Source of the DNA: Pseudomonas synxantha BG33R
GTDB lineage: Bacteria > Pseudomonadota > Gammaproteobacteria > Pseudomonadales > Pseudomonadaceae
Length of the DNA: 64,000 nucleotides
Direction: 5' to 3'
NCBI RefSeq assembly: GCF_000263715.2
Contig: NZ_CM001514.1
Coordinates: 2,590,936-2,654,935, forward strand
Of this stretch, positions 52,311-63,700 are shown in pieces. Every line of letters begins with the position of its first letter. Position 1 is the stretch's first letter. The notes under the pieces were generated by a model. It was not told the origin of the DNA, ran no database searches, and saw only the letters and a list, made by a program, of their open reading frames with translations. The translations under genes were made by a program, and so were the position numbers.

Positions 52311-52787
52311 ATGAGCGATGTTCAACTGATCACCAGCGTATCCATTCAAAGCCTCACCGAGCTGTTGCAGGAAGCCGGGTATCGGGTCAACCAGTCTGAG
52401 CAGAACGGCGTTGTGCAATTGCTCAGCGCCAGTCAGGGCATCGGTTTTGCCGTGCGCTTTGGCAACCCGGCGGCCGAGCAGGGCAGTTATGTGGACTTTA
52501 CCTACAGCTGCGCCCTGCGGGTGCAGGGTGAATTGCCCGAGGGGCTGGCTCAGGTGTGGAATGCCTCGCGGCGCTTTGCGCGGTTGTCGGTGCAGGGGGA
52601 GTTTCTGTTGATGGAGATGGACGTGGTGGTTGCCGGTGTCGGCGCTTCGCATCTGCGTAGCCAGTTGGAACTGTGGGACCGCCTGTTGCAGGAATTTATC
52701 GTCTACCTGCGCGAATACAGCCAGCAAGCCGCGCAGTTGCAGGCCCAGGCCGTAGCCGCGCCGCTCAGTGAAAGTGCATCCGCCTGA
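52311..52787 (+). CDS. YbjN-domain-like small cytoplasmic protein
   Basis: 158 residues from MSDVQLITSVSIQSLTELLQEAGYRV. No signal peptide or membrane span. The pattern of an alternating helix and sheet sensory-chaperone-like fold (DFTYSCALRVQG, WNASRRFARLSVQGEFLLMEMDVVVAG, LELWDRLLQEFIVYLREY) recalls YbjN-domain proteins of unknown role. AGGAAGAG precedes the ATG; an earlier in-frame ATG is inside that site. It stands alone, with a hairpin behind it. Confidence 0.82.
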   Translation: MSDVQLITSVSIQSLTELLQEAGYRVNQSEQNGVVQLLSASQGIGFAVRFGNPAAEQGSYVDFTYSCALRVQGELPEGLAQVWNASRRFARLSVQGEFLLMEMDVVVAGVGASHLRSQLELWDRLLQEFIVYLREYSQQAAQLQAQAVAAPLSESASA

Positions 52788-52792
52788 TTAAA

Positions 52793-52817
52793 TGTGGGGG
52801 GGCAAGCCCCTCCCACA
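52793..52817. terminator. REP-type hairpin terminator
   Basis: TGTGGG and CCCACA ends with GGGGC/GCCCC inner pairing form a strong hairpin 5 bp after the YbjN-like stop. A REP-derived terminator is likely. Confidence 0.6.
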
Positions 52818-52872
52818 GGTACATCCTTCACACTGGGGGTGCAGTAACATACCGAAAACAGAGTGAAGTGCG

Positions 52873-53427
52873 ATGCTCGCCACCCGTTTGACCCTGATCT
52901 GCCACGCCATCACCCCCCTGCAAAAACATGGGCGTTTTCCCGACGATGAGTCCGTCTCGATGGACTGGCAAAGTGCTGCTTGCTCCCTGGCCGGACGCTA
53001 CAAAAAACAGCCACGCCTGCTCTGCGGCCCCGAAGCCAGGGCCCGCCAGACAGCCGGCTTGTTCGGCGCCCACGCCGAGGTGGAAATGGCGTTGCGCGAT
53101 GTTGATCTCGGTTCATGGAAAGGCCAGGACATCAGCCAACTCGATAGCCAGGAATTAAAGGCCTGGAGCGCCGACAGCACCCGCGCACCCCATGGCGGCG
53201 AGTCGGTGGATCAGCTCTGTGCGCGTGTGGGCCAATGGCTCGAATCTCTCGAAACCCACCCTGGCCATACAGTCGCCGTGACCCACCCGTTCGTGATTCG
53301 CGCCGCGATGCTCTCCGTCATGCAGTTCCCGGTCTCGATGTTCTATCGGATCGACGTCGAGCCCCTGTCGGCCACTGAGTTGCGCTTCAATGGTGTGTGG
53401 CGCCTGCGCCTGGAAACTCACGCCTGA
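52873..53427 (+). CDS. histidine phosphatase family protein with CHA variant motif
   Basis: 184 residues. Phosphoglycerate-mutase-like fold: LTLICHAITPLQKHGRFPDD where the family has LIRHGxT, GPEARARQTAGLFG, WKGQDISQLDSQEL, PHGGESVDQLCARVGQWLE and VAVTHPFVIRAAML. The catalytic His is kept (H11), but the adjoining Arg is Cys and the Gly is Ala. Its neighbour 45 bp downstream is cobF, so it may serve as a CobC-like alpha-ribazole phosphatase; the changed motif makes this uncertain. Confidence 0.82.
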   Translation: MLATRLTLICHAITPLQKHGRFPDDESVSMDWQSAACSLAGRYKKQPRLLCGPEARARQTAGLFGAHAEVEMALRDVDLGSWKGQDISQLDSQELKAWSADSTRAPHGGESVDQLCARVGQWLESLETHPGHTVAVTHPFVIRAAMLSVMQFPVSMFYRIDVEPLSATELRFNGVWRLRLETHA

Positions 53428-53472
53428 CGTGCAGATCATGGCAAAATCAACGCCCCGCACTGAGAGCACCCC

Positions 53473-54228
53473 ATGAAACGCATCCTGATCATCGGCATTG
53501 GCGCCGGCAACCCTGACTACATCACGATGCAGGCCGTGAAGGCGCTGAACCGTACCGACGTGTTCTTCCTGATGGACAAGGGCCAGAGCAAGGACAAGCT
53601 GATCGACCTGCGCCGTGAGATCTGCCAGACCTACATCACCGAGCCCGGCTACCGTTTTGTCGAGGCCGATTGCCCTGAGCGCGTACGCGGTGACATCGAC
53701 TACACCACCGCCGTGCAAGACCTTAACCGCGATAAGCAGCACACCTTCGAGCGCATGATCAACGAAGAAATGGCCGACGGTGAAGTGGGGGCGTTCCTGG
53801 CCTGGGGGGATCCTGCGCTGTACGACAGCACCATTCGTATCTTGCAGGCGATCCTGGCCAGTGGCCGGTGCGTGTTCGAGTTCGAGGTGATCCCCGGCAT
53901 CACCAGCGTGCAGGCGCTGGCGGCCCAGCATAAGGTGCCGTTGAACCGTATTGGCAAGTCCGTCGAAATCACCACGGGACGTCGCCTGGCGGCGGGGCAG
54001 GCCAGTGATGCCGATACCCTGGTAGTAATGCTCGACGCCGAAGACTCCTACCGCAGCGTGGCGGATCAGGACCTGGATATTTACTGGGGCGCCTACCTGG
54101 GCACGCCTGACGAAATCCTGATCAGCGGTAAAGTGGCGCACGTGGCGCAAGAGATTGAACGGGTACGCAAGGCGGCGCGCCTGGAAAACGGCTGGATCAT
54201 GGACACCTATTTGTTGCGCAAACCCTGA
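53473..54228 (+). CDS. cobF: precorrin-6A synthase (deacetylating) CobF
   Basis: SAM-dependent methyltransferase of aerobic cobalamin synthesis, methylating precorrin-5 at C1 with loss of acetate; 251 residues. Tetrapyrrole-methylase blocks are LIIGIGAGNPDYITMQAVKAL, ADGEVGAFLAWGDPALYDSTIRIL, FEVIPGITSVQALAAQHKVPLN and DADTLVVMLDAEDSY. The length and MKRILIIGIGAGNPDY start fit CobF. It is isolated from other cob genes in this window. Confidence 0.93.
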   Translation: MKRILIIGIGAGNPDYITMQAVKALNRTDVFFLMDKGQSKDKLIDLRREICQTYITEPGYRFVEADCPERVRGDIDYTTAVQDLNRDKQHTFERMINEEMADGEVGAFLAWGDPALYDSTIRILQAILASGRCVFEFEVIPGITSVQALAAQHKVPLNRIGKSVEITTGRRLAAGQASDADTLVVMLDAEDSYRSVADQDLDIYWGAYLGTPDEILISGKVAHVAQEIERVRKAARLENGWIMDTYLLRKP

Positions 54229-54238
54229 GGTAAATCCG

Positions 54239-54955
54239 ATGCTCAAACAGCTTGCCCTCGCATTGGCCCTGGTGGCCGGCGCCGTTCATGCCGATACCGG
54301 CTTGCACACCGACTTGCCGTTGTCCTACCTGGAACAAACCCAGAGCGATGCGCGCAACCAGCCGCTGGTGATCTTCCTGCATGGTTTTGGCAGCAACGAG
54401 GACGACCTGTTTGGTATCAAGGACGCGTTGCCATCCACCTGGACCTACCTGTCGGTGCGTGCGCCGCTGCCGGTGGAACCGCACGGTTATCGTTGGTTTA
54501 CCAAGACTGATGAGCCTGAGTACAACGGCGAGACCGATGAACTGTTCAGCAGCGCCCGACTGATCAAGGACTTTGTGGTCAAGGCCACGGCCAAGTACCA
54601 CACCCAAAGCGATCGGGTATTCCTGGTGGGGTTCAGCCAGGGCGCGATCATGTCTTACGAGGTGGCCTTGCGTGAACCCGAGTTGGTACGCGGTATCGCC
54701 GCGCTCAGTGGCAGCGTGCTACCGGTACTCAGGTCTGCGCTGAAACCTGATGCGTCCATGGGCAAACTGGCGATTTTTATCGGTCATGGCACTCTGGACC
54801 AGGCGCTGCCCTTCAGCTCGGCCACGCAGGCAGATAAGGTGCTGGTGGGGTTGGGGCTCAAGCCGGAGTTTCATGAATACCCGGGGATGAATCACACGAT
54901 CAGCGAAGCGGAAGTGCAGGACTTGAAAGCCTGGCTAGAGAAAAGCCTGAAGTGA
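54239..54955 (+). CDS. exported phospholipase/carboxylesterase-like hydrolase
   Basis: 238 residues. Signal MLKQLALALALVAGAVHA precedes DTGLHTDLPLSYLEQ. Alpha/beta-hydrolase with oxyanion loop LVIFLHGFGSNEDDLF, Ser in VFLVGFSQGAIMSYE, Asp in FIGHGTLDQALPF and His in YPGMNHTISEAEV, the full triad. GAGG lies before the ATG, 10 bp after cobF. EstB-type carboxylesterase or phospholipase is likely; export means it acts in the periplasm. Confidence 0.88.
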   Translation: MLKQLALALALVAGAVHADTGLHTDLPLSYLEQTQSDARNQPLVIFLHGFGSNEDDLFGIKDALPSTWTYLSVRAPLPVEPHGYRWFTKTDEPEYNGETDELFSSARLIKDFVVKATAKYHTQSDRVFLVGFSQGAIMSYEVALREPELVRGIAALSGSVLPVLRSALKPDASMGKLAIFIGHGTLDQALPFSSATQADKVLVGLGLKPEFHEYPGMNHTISEAEVQDLKAWLEKSLK

Positions 54956-54983
54956 AATGCAGTAAAAAATGTGGGAGGGGCGG

Positions 54984-55538
54984 TTACTTGCCGCCCGTAA
55001 TCTGCTTCACCAATGCCGCATGCCCCTTCACATCATCGGCCCGAGAAATCGCCTGGATCACCAGCAGATGGTTGCCGGAACCGCCCAGGAACGTGGAGTT
55101 CAAGGTCTTGCCGCCGCCCTGGGTGGCGCTGCTGTCAACCTGGCGCAGGCCGAGACCCTTGTAAGTGAGTTTCTTCTCGCCCAGCTTCTTGAAATCGGGC
55201 AGGGCGGCGCTCTGGTCCTTGACGAAATCGGCCACGGCACCATCGAGGAACTGCGGGTCGTTATCCTTGATGGTTGCCCCATCGTTGCGCACGGTTTCGG
55301 CGACGATCACTACACTTTTCGTTGTCGAGTTGGCATACAGCGTGCCCTGGGTATCGGCGGTGCCGTCCTCAGCCTTGCCGGAGGGCAGGGTGTCAGCGCT
55401 GTAAGCCTTGGGCAGGTTGAAGGTGAACTTGCCACCCAAGGTGGAGATTTTTTGCGTGGTTGGCTTGGCGGCAGCGAACACGCTGCCGGCGATAAGCGCG
55501 AGGGCCAGCAGCACTGCGGTCTTGGTGAACGTGGCCAT
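54984..55538 (-). CDS. exported protein of unknown function (DcrB-like?)
   Basis: 184 residues. Signal MATFTKTAVLLALALIAGSVFA precedes AAKPTTQKISTLGGKFTFNLPKAYSADTLPSG. The mature part has the look of DcrB/PsbP-type small periplasmic domains (SVVIVAETVRNDGATI, NHLLVIQAISRADDVKGHAALVKQI), but I am not certain of the family. It is convergent with the esterase gene, a REP half lying between them, and sits 72 bp after the antiporter stop. Confidence 0.8.
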   Translation of the reverse strand: MATFTKTAVLLALALIAGSVFAAAKPTTQKISTLGGKFTFNLPKAYSADTLPSGKAEDGTADTQGTLYANSTTKSVVIVAETVRNDGATIKDNDPQFLDGAVADFVKDQSAALPDFKKLGEKKLTYKGLGLRQVDSSATQGGGKTLNSTFLGGSGNHLLVIQAISRADDVKGHAALVKQITGGK

Positions 55539-55610
55539 GTAGCGCTCCAGGGATGAACGAAATTGCGGCGTATTCTGTCAGAAAATTCGCAATTTCGTTC
55601 ATTCTCCATG

Positions 55611-57419
55611 TCACACCTTGTCGGACTCTTCCTCAAGCCTGTCCATTTCAAACAAGCGCGCCAGTTCCGTACGGGCTTCCTGAGCGGTTTGCATGACTTT
55701 GGCTGCATCGTCGTACACTGCGTGTTGCGCGGCGAGCACTTGCTGGTCGTGGGTCTTGAAGCGGTTGATGCGCGCGTCGGCCTGAGCCTGGCTCAAACCA
55801 AGGCCGACCAGGGTGCGGCGGCTCATTTCCAGGCTGGAGTAGAAGGTTTCGCGCACCGGTGAAGCGTCCAGGTCCACCAAGCGGTGTACGTGCTGGCGGT
55901 TACGGGCACGGGCGATGATCTTCATGTGCGGGTAGAGGCTGCGCACCAGAGCGGCGGTCTTGATGTTGATCTCCGGATCGTCCATGGCAATGACGAAGAA
56001 CTCCGCCTGATCGACCTTGGCCGCGTGGAGAATTTCCGGGCGCTGGGGGTCACCGTAGAACACCGGCATACCGCCAAAACTGCGGGTCAGCTCGATGGTT
56101 TCCACCGAGGTGTCGAGGGCGATAAACGAAATGTTCTGCGCCCGCAGGATCCGCGCCACAATCTGACCCATCCGCCCCATGCCGGCAATGACCACGCGGG
56201 GCGCGTCGCTTTCGATGGCGCGGTATTCCTCCGGCACTTCCACCGGCTTGACCTTGGGTTTGAACAGCTTCGGACACACCAGCAGCAACAGCGGGGTCAA
56301 CGCCATGGACAGGGTGATGGTCAGCACCAGCACATCGTAAAGGTGTGGTTCGAACAGGCCTTGGTCGCGGCCGATCTTGAACACCACGAAGGCGAATTCA
56401 CCCCCGGCTGCCAGCACCACGCCGAGGCGCAAGGCGCTTTCGCGATTGAGATCGCCGACCATGCGGCCAACGGCGTATAGCAGGGGCAGTTTCAACCCGA
56501 TCAACAGCAGGGTCAGGCCGATCACCACCAGCGGCGTACTGAGCAGCAGGCTGAGGTTGGCGCCCATGCCCACGCTGATAAAGAACAGCCCCAGCAACAG
56601 GCCCTTGAAGGGTTCGATCTGGGATTCCAGTTCGTGGCGGTATTCCGAATCTGCCAGCAGCAGGCCGGCGAGGAACGCCCCCAGGGCCATGGACACGCCC
56701 ACCAGCTCCATCAGCCAGGCGGTGCCGATCACCACCAGCAGCGCGGTGGCGGTGGACACTTCGCGCAGACCGGTCTTGGCGACGATGCGAAACACCGGAC
56801 GCAACAGGTAGCGCCCGCCGATGATCACCACGGCGATGCTGCCCAGTACCTGTAAGCCATGGCGCAGGCCCTCGGCTTCGGTGGTTGGGTGGCTGCCGCC
56901 GGCCAGCAAGGGGACGAGGGCGATCAGCGGGATGGCTGCGATGTCCTGAAACAGCAGGATGGCGAAAGCCAGACGCCCGTGGGGCTGGTTGAGCTCCTTG
57001 CGCTCGGCCAGGCTTTGCAGGCCAAACGCGGTGGAGGACAGCGCCAGGCCCAGGCCTAGCACGATGGCACTGTTCCATGGCTGGCCAAACAGCCACAGCG
57101 CCACCGCGCCCATGACCAACCCGGTGAGCAGCACCTGTGCCAGGCCGACCCCGAACACGGCCTTGCGCATCACCCACAGGCGTTTGGGCGACAGCTCCAG
57201 GCCGATGATGAACAACAGCAGCACCACACCCAATTCAGAGAACTGCGCCACGCTTTGCGGGTTGCCGATCAGGCCGAGTACCGACGGGCCGATGATCACA
57301 CCGGCAAACAGATAGCCCAGCACCGCGCCCAATTGCAGGCGCTTGGCCAGGGGCACGGTGAGCACGGCAGCGAGCAGGAACACTACGGCCGCTTGTAACA
57401 GGTTGCCTTCATGGGGCAT
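55611..57419 (-). CDS. CPA2-family cation:proton antiporter (KefB/KefC-like)
   Basis: 602 residues. The N-terminal twelve or so spans form a Na+/H+ exchanger domain (LLQAAVVFLLAAVLTVPLAKRL, GLALSSTAFGLQSLAERKELN, ILLFQDIAAIPLIALVPLL). The RCK/TrkA-N domain starts near residue 400 with RVVIAGMGRMGQIVARILRAQ and a nucleotide pocket FYGDPQRPEILHAAKVDQAEFFVIAMDDPE. The tail is helical. The start is chosen at MPHEGNLL behind GGAG rather than the ATG 12 bases upstream. The role is potassium efflux, likely under electrophile or pH stress; no KefF/KefG partner is adjacent. Confidence 0.92.
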   Translation of the reverse strand: MPHEGNLLQAAVVFLLAAVLTVPLAKRLQLGAVLGYLFAGVIIGPSVLGLIGNPQSVAQFSELGVVLLLFIIGLELSPKRLWVMRKAVFGVGLAQVLLTGLVMGAVALWLFGQPWNSAIVLGLGLALSSTAFGLQSLAERKELNQPHGRLAFAILLFQDIAAIPLIALVPLLAGGSHPTTEAEGLRHGLQVLGSIAVVIIGGRYLLRPVFRIVAKTGLREVSTATALLVVIGTAWLMELVGVSMALGAFLAGLLLADSEYRHELESQIEPFKGLLLGLFFISVGMGANLSLLLSTPLVVIGLTLLLIGLKLPLLYAVGRMVGDLNRESALRLGVVLAAGGEFAFVVFKIGRDQGLFEPHLYDVLVLTITLSMALTPLLLLVCPKLFKPKVKPVEVPEEYRAIESDAPRVVIAGMGRMGQIVARILRAQNISFIALDTSVETIELTRSFGGMPVFYGDPQRPEILHAAKVDQAEFFVIAMDDPEINIKTAALVRSLYPHMKIIARARNRQHVHRLVDLDASPVRETFYSSLEMSRRTLVGLGLSQAQADARINRFKTHDQQVLAAQHAVYDDAAKVMQTAQEARTELARLFEMDRLEEESDKV

Positions 57420-57748
57420 TGCGAACTCCATTGTTTACTTGGATCAACGGCTAACCATTGCTGTGGCGAGGGAAATAGGGCGCTATTAGAACGCTTTTTC
57501 ACATTTTGAAACTTGTATTTTTGTCGCGACAGTCAATCGATGTTGGTTGTTACCCCATTCGATCACGGGTTTTACGAAAGTATTAATACCATTTAATTCA
57601 ATGACTTTTCCGTGGCTCTACTAACGTTTCGACAAACTGGATTGTTAGTCAACACGGTCAGGTATTTCGAATTCGATGCGTGTGGAAGGTTAAACCCGGG
57701 CTTTTTACGCATTCATGGACGAAACGCTTGCACCACAAGGAGTAGAAC
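57420..57748. other. AT-richer intergenic region before autotransporter
   Basis: No credible gene. The stretch is AT-richer than its surroundings (57480-57680), as expected for the promoter and leader of the autotransporter gene and the promoter of the divergent antiporter. I see no operator I can name. AAGGAG at 57737-57742 is the ribosome site for the next gene. Confidence 0.6.
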
Positions 57749-60700
57749 GTGGATAGAAGACTTGCGACTGCCGCTGTACCTCGTATTTCTGCGCTTTCTC
57801 TTGCTATCCGCCTGGGCGTGGCCGGTTTGGTCATGGGCCTGGCAAGCCCGGATGTGTTCGCCGCCTGTACCCCGGCAAGTCCTGCAGCCGGCGCGACGGT
57901 GACCTGTACGGGCGTGCCGTCATTGCCATTGTTCCTCAACACCTTCAGCAGCGCGGTCAACGACCTGACGGTCAACGTCAGCCCCGGAGCGCAACTCAAT
58001 GCGACGCTGGGCGGCAAAGCGTTGACCCTGACGGGTAACAACGCGACGTTGAATAACTCCGGCACCATTGACCCGGCACTCCTGGGATTGGTTTCAGTGC
58101 TGAGCGGTGGCGTAGTGATCGGCAACACGGCAGCCAGCGCCTTGAACATCACCAACACCGCCAGCGGCATCATGCGCGGTACCGGTGCGCTGCTCGGGCT
58201 CAACCTGGCCTCGCTCGATGGCATGGCCCTGAACGCCACCAACGGTGCAGGCGGCATCACCACCATCGTCAACAACGGCACCATCGGCTCTTCGTCCTTG
58301 CTCGGCTTGTCACTGTTCACATCCGACACCCCAGTGGTGGCGGTGCAAGGCGGCGGGCAAGTCAACATGACCAACAACGGCACCCTGACCGGGCGCGTGG
58401 CGTTCGAAAGCTCTGCCACCGGTAACACCTTTCTCAACACCGGGACCATCTCCGGCGGTGTGTCGATGGGGGCCGGCAGCACCAACACCTTCACCGCTGT
58501 CTCCGGTTCGAGCGTAACGAACGGCGGCGGCATCGGCGCGAGCCTGGGCGGACTGCTCGGTGTGAACCTGACATTCGCGCCCACCGGCCAAGTGGACGGT
58601 GGCGCGCTGGGCAGCAACACCTTGATCCTGCAGAACACCACGGGTGTCGGCGGCGGTATCACGGGGACTGGCACAGCGTCGAGCGCCAACTATGTCAACT
58701 TCAACAACCTGACCATCAACAGCGGCACCTGGACCCTGCAAGGGCCTTTGGTCAGCGGCAGCACGACCCTCAATGGCGGCATTTCGCAGTTCAATAACAA
58801 CACCACCTTCGGCACCGGTGTGTTGACCGCCAACGGCGGGACCATTGAGGCCACCGGCAATGGCTTGACCCTGTCCAATTTGCTGACCCTGGGCACTGGC
58901 GGTTTGACGGTGCAGGGTGCCTCGACCGGGCTGACCCTCAGCGGTGTGCTCTCGGGCGCGGGCGGCTTGACCAAGGCCGGTACCGGGCAACTGATCCTCA
59001 GCGGAGCCAATACTTACACCGGTGCGACGAACCTGGCCGGCGGTTCGGTGCAACTGGGCAATAACCTGGCCTTGAGCAGCAGCGCAGTGACGGTCAGTGC
59101 AGCCACCACCTTGCAGGCCCCCGGTACTGTGAGCCTGGGTAATGCGCTGACCCTGAACGGCAACCTGACCACCGACGTCGCCGGCGCGCTGACCTTGGGC
59201 GGTGCGATTTCCGGCACCAGTGGGATCACCCACAGCGGTGCGGGCAGCTTGACCCTCAATGGCGTCAACAGTGGCTACAGCGGCACCACCAGCCTGGGCG
59301 CCGGCACACTGGTGCTGGGCAATAACACCGCATTAGGCAGCGGTGGCTTGAGTGTGACGGGTGCTGCGAACCTTGATGCTGGCGGTGCGTCGTTACTCAC
59401 CAACAACGTGGCGCTGGGCGCCAACCTGACGCTGACCGGCACCAACCCGCTGACGCTGGGCGGGGTGATGTCCGGCGCCGGCAGCTTGATCAAAACCGGT
59501 GCGGGCCTGTTGACCTTGACCGGCAACAACACCCGCACCGGGATTACTGCGCTGAATGCCGGTGGGCTGGTGGTAGGTTCCGCTACCGCGTTGGGCTCCG
59601 GAGCATTAAATGCGGCGGCGGGCACGACCCTGGACGCCAGCACGGCCGTCACCTTGACCAACGCGGTCAACCTGGCGGGCAACCTGGGCATCGGCGGCAC
59701 CGCCGATCTGACCCTGAGCGGTGGCATCAATGGTGCCGGTAGCCTGACCAAAACCGGCGCGGCCAACCTGATTCTCAGTGGCGCCAATGGCTTCCTGGGT
59801 GGCACCACCTTGAATGCGGGCACACTGACCGTCGGCAGCAACTCGGCGCTAGGCCTTGGCGACCTGACTGTCGGCGGCGCGGCGACTCTGGACAGCAGCG
59901 CCCCGGTTGCGCTGAGCAATGGCATTGTCCTCAATGCCGGGCTGACCGTTGGCGGCACCAATGCGCTGACCCTGGGCAATACAATCAGCGGCGCGGGCCC
60001 GCTGATCAAGGACGGCCTGGCCAATCTGACCCTCAACGGCACCAACACCTTCAGCGGCGGCGCCACCCTCAATGCCGGTACCTTGACCCTGGGCACAGCG
60101 GGCGCGCTGGGCAGTGGCGCCTTGACGGTCGGCGGCGCAGCCACCCTGGATAACAGCGCGGCCTTCGGGATCGGCAACAACATTGCACTGAATGCCGACT
60201 TGAGCCTCGCGGGCAATAACGACCTGGCCCTGAACGGCGTGATCAGCGGCGCGGGTGCGCTGATCAAAAATGGCCTGGCCGATCTGGCCCTGTCGGGCAG
60301 CAACACCTTCACTGGCGCCGTGGATATCCTGTCTGGCAGCGTCACGCTGTTGAGCGCCGATGCCCTGGCGGGCAGTTCCGGCGCCAACGTGGCAGCCGGT
60401 GCGGCGCTGAACCTGAATGTCGATTCCAGCCTGGCCGGCCTCAGCGGCACGGGCGACGTGGCGGTGGGCGGTGGTTTCAATCTCACCGTAGGCGGCCTGA
60501 GCACCAGCAGTACCTTTGACGGTAGCCTCAGTGGCGCGGGTGGCTTGATCAAGGTCGGCACCGGCACGCTGGACCTCACCGGGATCAACGGCATCAGTGG
60601 TAACACGGCGATCAACGCAGGCACCTTGAACCTCACCGGTTCCCTGGGCAGTGCGGTGGTTGACGTGAATAGCGGCGGCACGCTGACCGGCAGCGGTTCG

Positions 60701-63700
60701 CTGTTGGGTGCGGTGAATATCAACAACGGCGGGCACTTGGCCCTGGGTAGCGGGGCGACCTTATCCGCCGGCAGCTTGAACATGAGCGCCGGCGGCAATC
60801 TGGATGTGGCCCTCGGTGCACCTTCGCTGACTTCGTTGCTGAATGTCGGTGGCAATGTGAACCTGGCCGGTAACCTGAACGTCAGCGATGCCGGTGGTTT
60901 CGGTGCCGGTGTGTATCGGTTGATCAACTATACCGGCAGCCTGGCCGGCGCATTGAACGTCAACAGCGTGCCGTTGGGCTATGGCCTGGGTGACCTGTTG
61001 GTACAAACCTCGGTGGGCAGCCAGGTCAATCTGGTGGTGTCGGCACCGAACATCCGTTTCTGGGACGGCAGCAACACCGTGCCCAACGGCAGTGTTGACG
61101 GTGGCAGCGGCACCTGGACGGCGGGCGGCACCAACTGGACCTCGGCCGACGGCATTCTCAACCAGACCTGGGGCGGCGGTTTTGCGGTGTTCCAGGGCGC
61201 GGCGGGTACCGTCAGCGTGGAAGGTGCGCAGACCCTTACTGGCATGCAATTCGTCACCGATGGCTACAATCTGGTCAATGGCACCGGGGGGCAATTGAGC
61301 ACCGGCAGTGGCAACTTCGCGGTGCGTGTCGACCCGCTGGCAACCGCGACCATTGGCGTCGATATCACCGGGGCAGGTGCCCTGAATAAACTCGATACCG
61401 GCACACTGGTACTCGGTGGCGCCAACAGCTACACCGGTGGCACCTTGCTCGATGGCGGTACGTTGGTGGTCGGCAGCAACACCGCGCTGGGCACTGGCGC
61501 CCTGACCGCTGCGGCGGGCACCACGCTGGACAGCAATACCGCGGCAGCGCTTGGCAATGACGTCACCCTCAACGGCGACCTGAACCTGGCGGGCAGCAAC
61601 GCGTTGGCGCTCAACGGCGTGATTGGCGGCACGGGCGGCTTGATCAAAAATGGCGCGGCCACTGTGACCCTGGGTGGCAGCAATATCTTCCTTGGCCCGG
61701 TGGCCTTGAATGCGGGTGGTCTGGTGCTGGCGGCCAATAGCGCGTTGGGCGTTGGCGTGCTCAATGCGGCAGGCGGTACAACCCTGGATGCAAGCACTGC
61801 GCTGAGCGTCAACAATGCAATCAACCTGGCGGGCAATCTAGGCATCGGCGGCACCGCCGACCTGGCCCTGACGGGGGCGATCAATGGCGCCGGCAGCCTG
61901 ACTAAAGACGGCGCTGCCAACCTCACCCTGACAGGTGCCAATGCCTTTCTCGGTGGCACCACACTGAACGCTGGTACGCTGACCCTGGGTAATGCGGCGG
62001 CGCTGGGGTTGGGCAATCTCACCGTCGGTGGCGCCGCAACCCTGGATAACAATGCAGCCTTGACCATCGGTAACAATGCCGTCTTGAACGCGGCGCTGAC
62101 CGTGGCCGGCAGCAATGACTTGACCCTGGGTGGCCTGCTCAGTGGCACTGGCGAGCTGGTCAAGAACGGCGCCGCCGACCTGACGCTCAATGGCGTCAAT
62201 ACCTATCAAGGCGGTACCACCCTCAATGCGGGCACCTTGACCCTCGGTACGGCAGCGGCGCTGGGTACCGGCGCTTTGACGGTCGGCGGTGCGGCCACCT
62301 TGGCCAACAGCACACCGCTGGTGCTGGCCAACGCGGTCAACCTCAATGCAGGCCTGACAGTGGGTGGTCTCAATAACAACCTGACCCTCGCGGGTGTGCT
62401 GGCAGGCAGTGGTGACCTGATCAAAACCGGCACGGCTGATTTGAGCCTGACCGGCAACAACACCTTCAACGGCTTGTTCGATGTGCAATCGGGCAGCCTT
62501 ACCACAGTGGGCAATGGGGCATTGGGTGTCGGTGCCGGCGTCAATCTGGCGGTCGGTACCTCCTTGAACCTGGGCGGTACCGCCAGCCTGGGCGCGCTCA
62601 CCGGCACAGGGCTGGCGACAGTCGGGGCGGGCAGCACGTTGAGCGTTGGCGGTAATAACCTCGACAGCACGTTCGACGGCGTATTGGCCGGGCTCGGCAA
62701 CTTTGCCAAGGACGGCACGGGCGCCCTGACCCTCGGTGGCCTCAGCGCGCTGACCGGCGATACGCTGGTCAATGGCGGCAGCCTACTCGTCAACGGCTCA
62801 TTGGCCAGCGCCAATGTGAGCGTGGGCAGCGGCGCAACCCTGGGCGGTGTCGGTACCTTGCTGGGCAATGTGGTCATCGCCGATGGCGGCCACCTGGCGG
62901 TCAACTCGGGCGCTACCCTGACCACCGGCTCGTTGTTGCTCAATGCCAACTCCAACCTGGATGCCGGCCTTGGCGCGCCATCCACCGGCGGTACGGCGCT
63001 GGTACAGGTCAACGGCAACCTGACCCTGGACGGTACGCTCAACGTGAGTGATATCGGCGGCTTCGGCACCGGTATCTATCGCCTGATCGACTACACCGGC
63101 GGCCTGACCAACAACGGCCTGCAACTGGGCAGCCTGCCGGTGAATATCCCGGCCGCTGACCTGGACCTGCAAACAGCCATCGGCAACCAGGTCAACCTGC
63201 TGGTCAACGGCAGTACCAACGTGCAGTTCTGGGACGGCAGTCAAGTCACCGGCAACGGTGCCATCGAAGGCGGCAGCGGTACCTGGAGCGCTGGCACCGG
63301 CAACTGGACCGGCGTCAACGGTGCATTCAATACAACCTGGGCGCCGAACAGCTTTGCGGTATTCCAGGGCACAGCGGGCACCGTCACCGTTGACGGCGCG
63401 CAAGCTATCACAGGGTTGCAGTTCGTCACCGATGGCTACAACCTGGCGGGTGGCACGGCGGGGGCCTTGACCCTGTTCAATGGCACCGGCGGCAACACCG
63501 CCGTGCGGGTCGACCCTGGCGTCACCGCGACCCTGGGCGTCACGCTCAATGGCGGCGGTACCCTGGCCAAGCTGGACACCGGCACCCTGGTACTCAACGG
63601 GGCCAACAGCTACACCGGTGGCACCGCGCTCAATGGCGGCACGCTGGTGGTCGGCAATGACAGTGCCCTGGGCAGTGGCGGGTTGACCACCGCCAATGGC

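Noticed and set aside
57612..57902. 96-codon plus-strand frame overlapping the autotransporter start
   Set aside because: Different frame from the autotransporter, no ribosome site, and the GTG start behind AAGGAG explains the region better.
57658..60927. Long proline/alanine/valine-rich minus-strand frames opposite the autotransporter gene
   Set aside because: They arise from the repetitive GGC/ACC/CTG codon use of the passenger repeats; no start signals, and the plus frame carries a signal peptide and known repeats.
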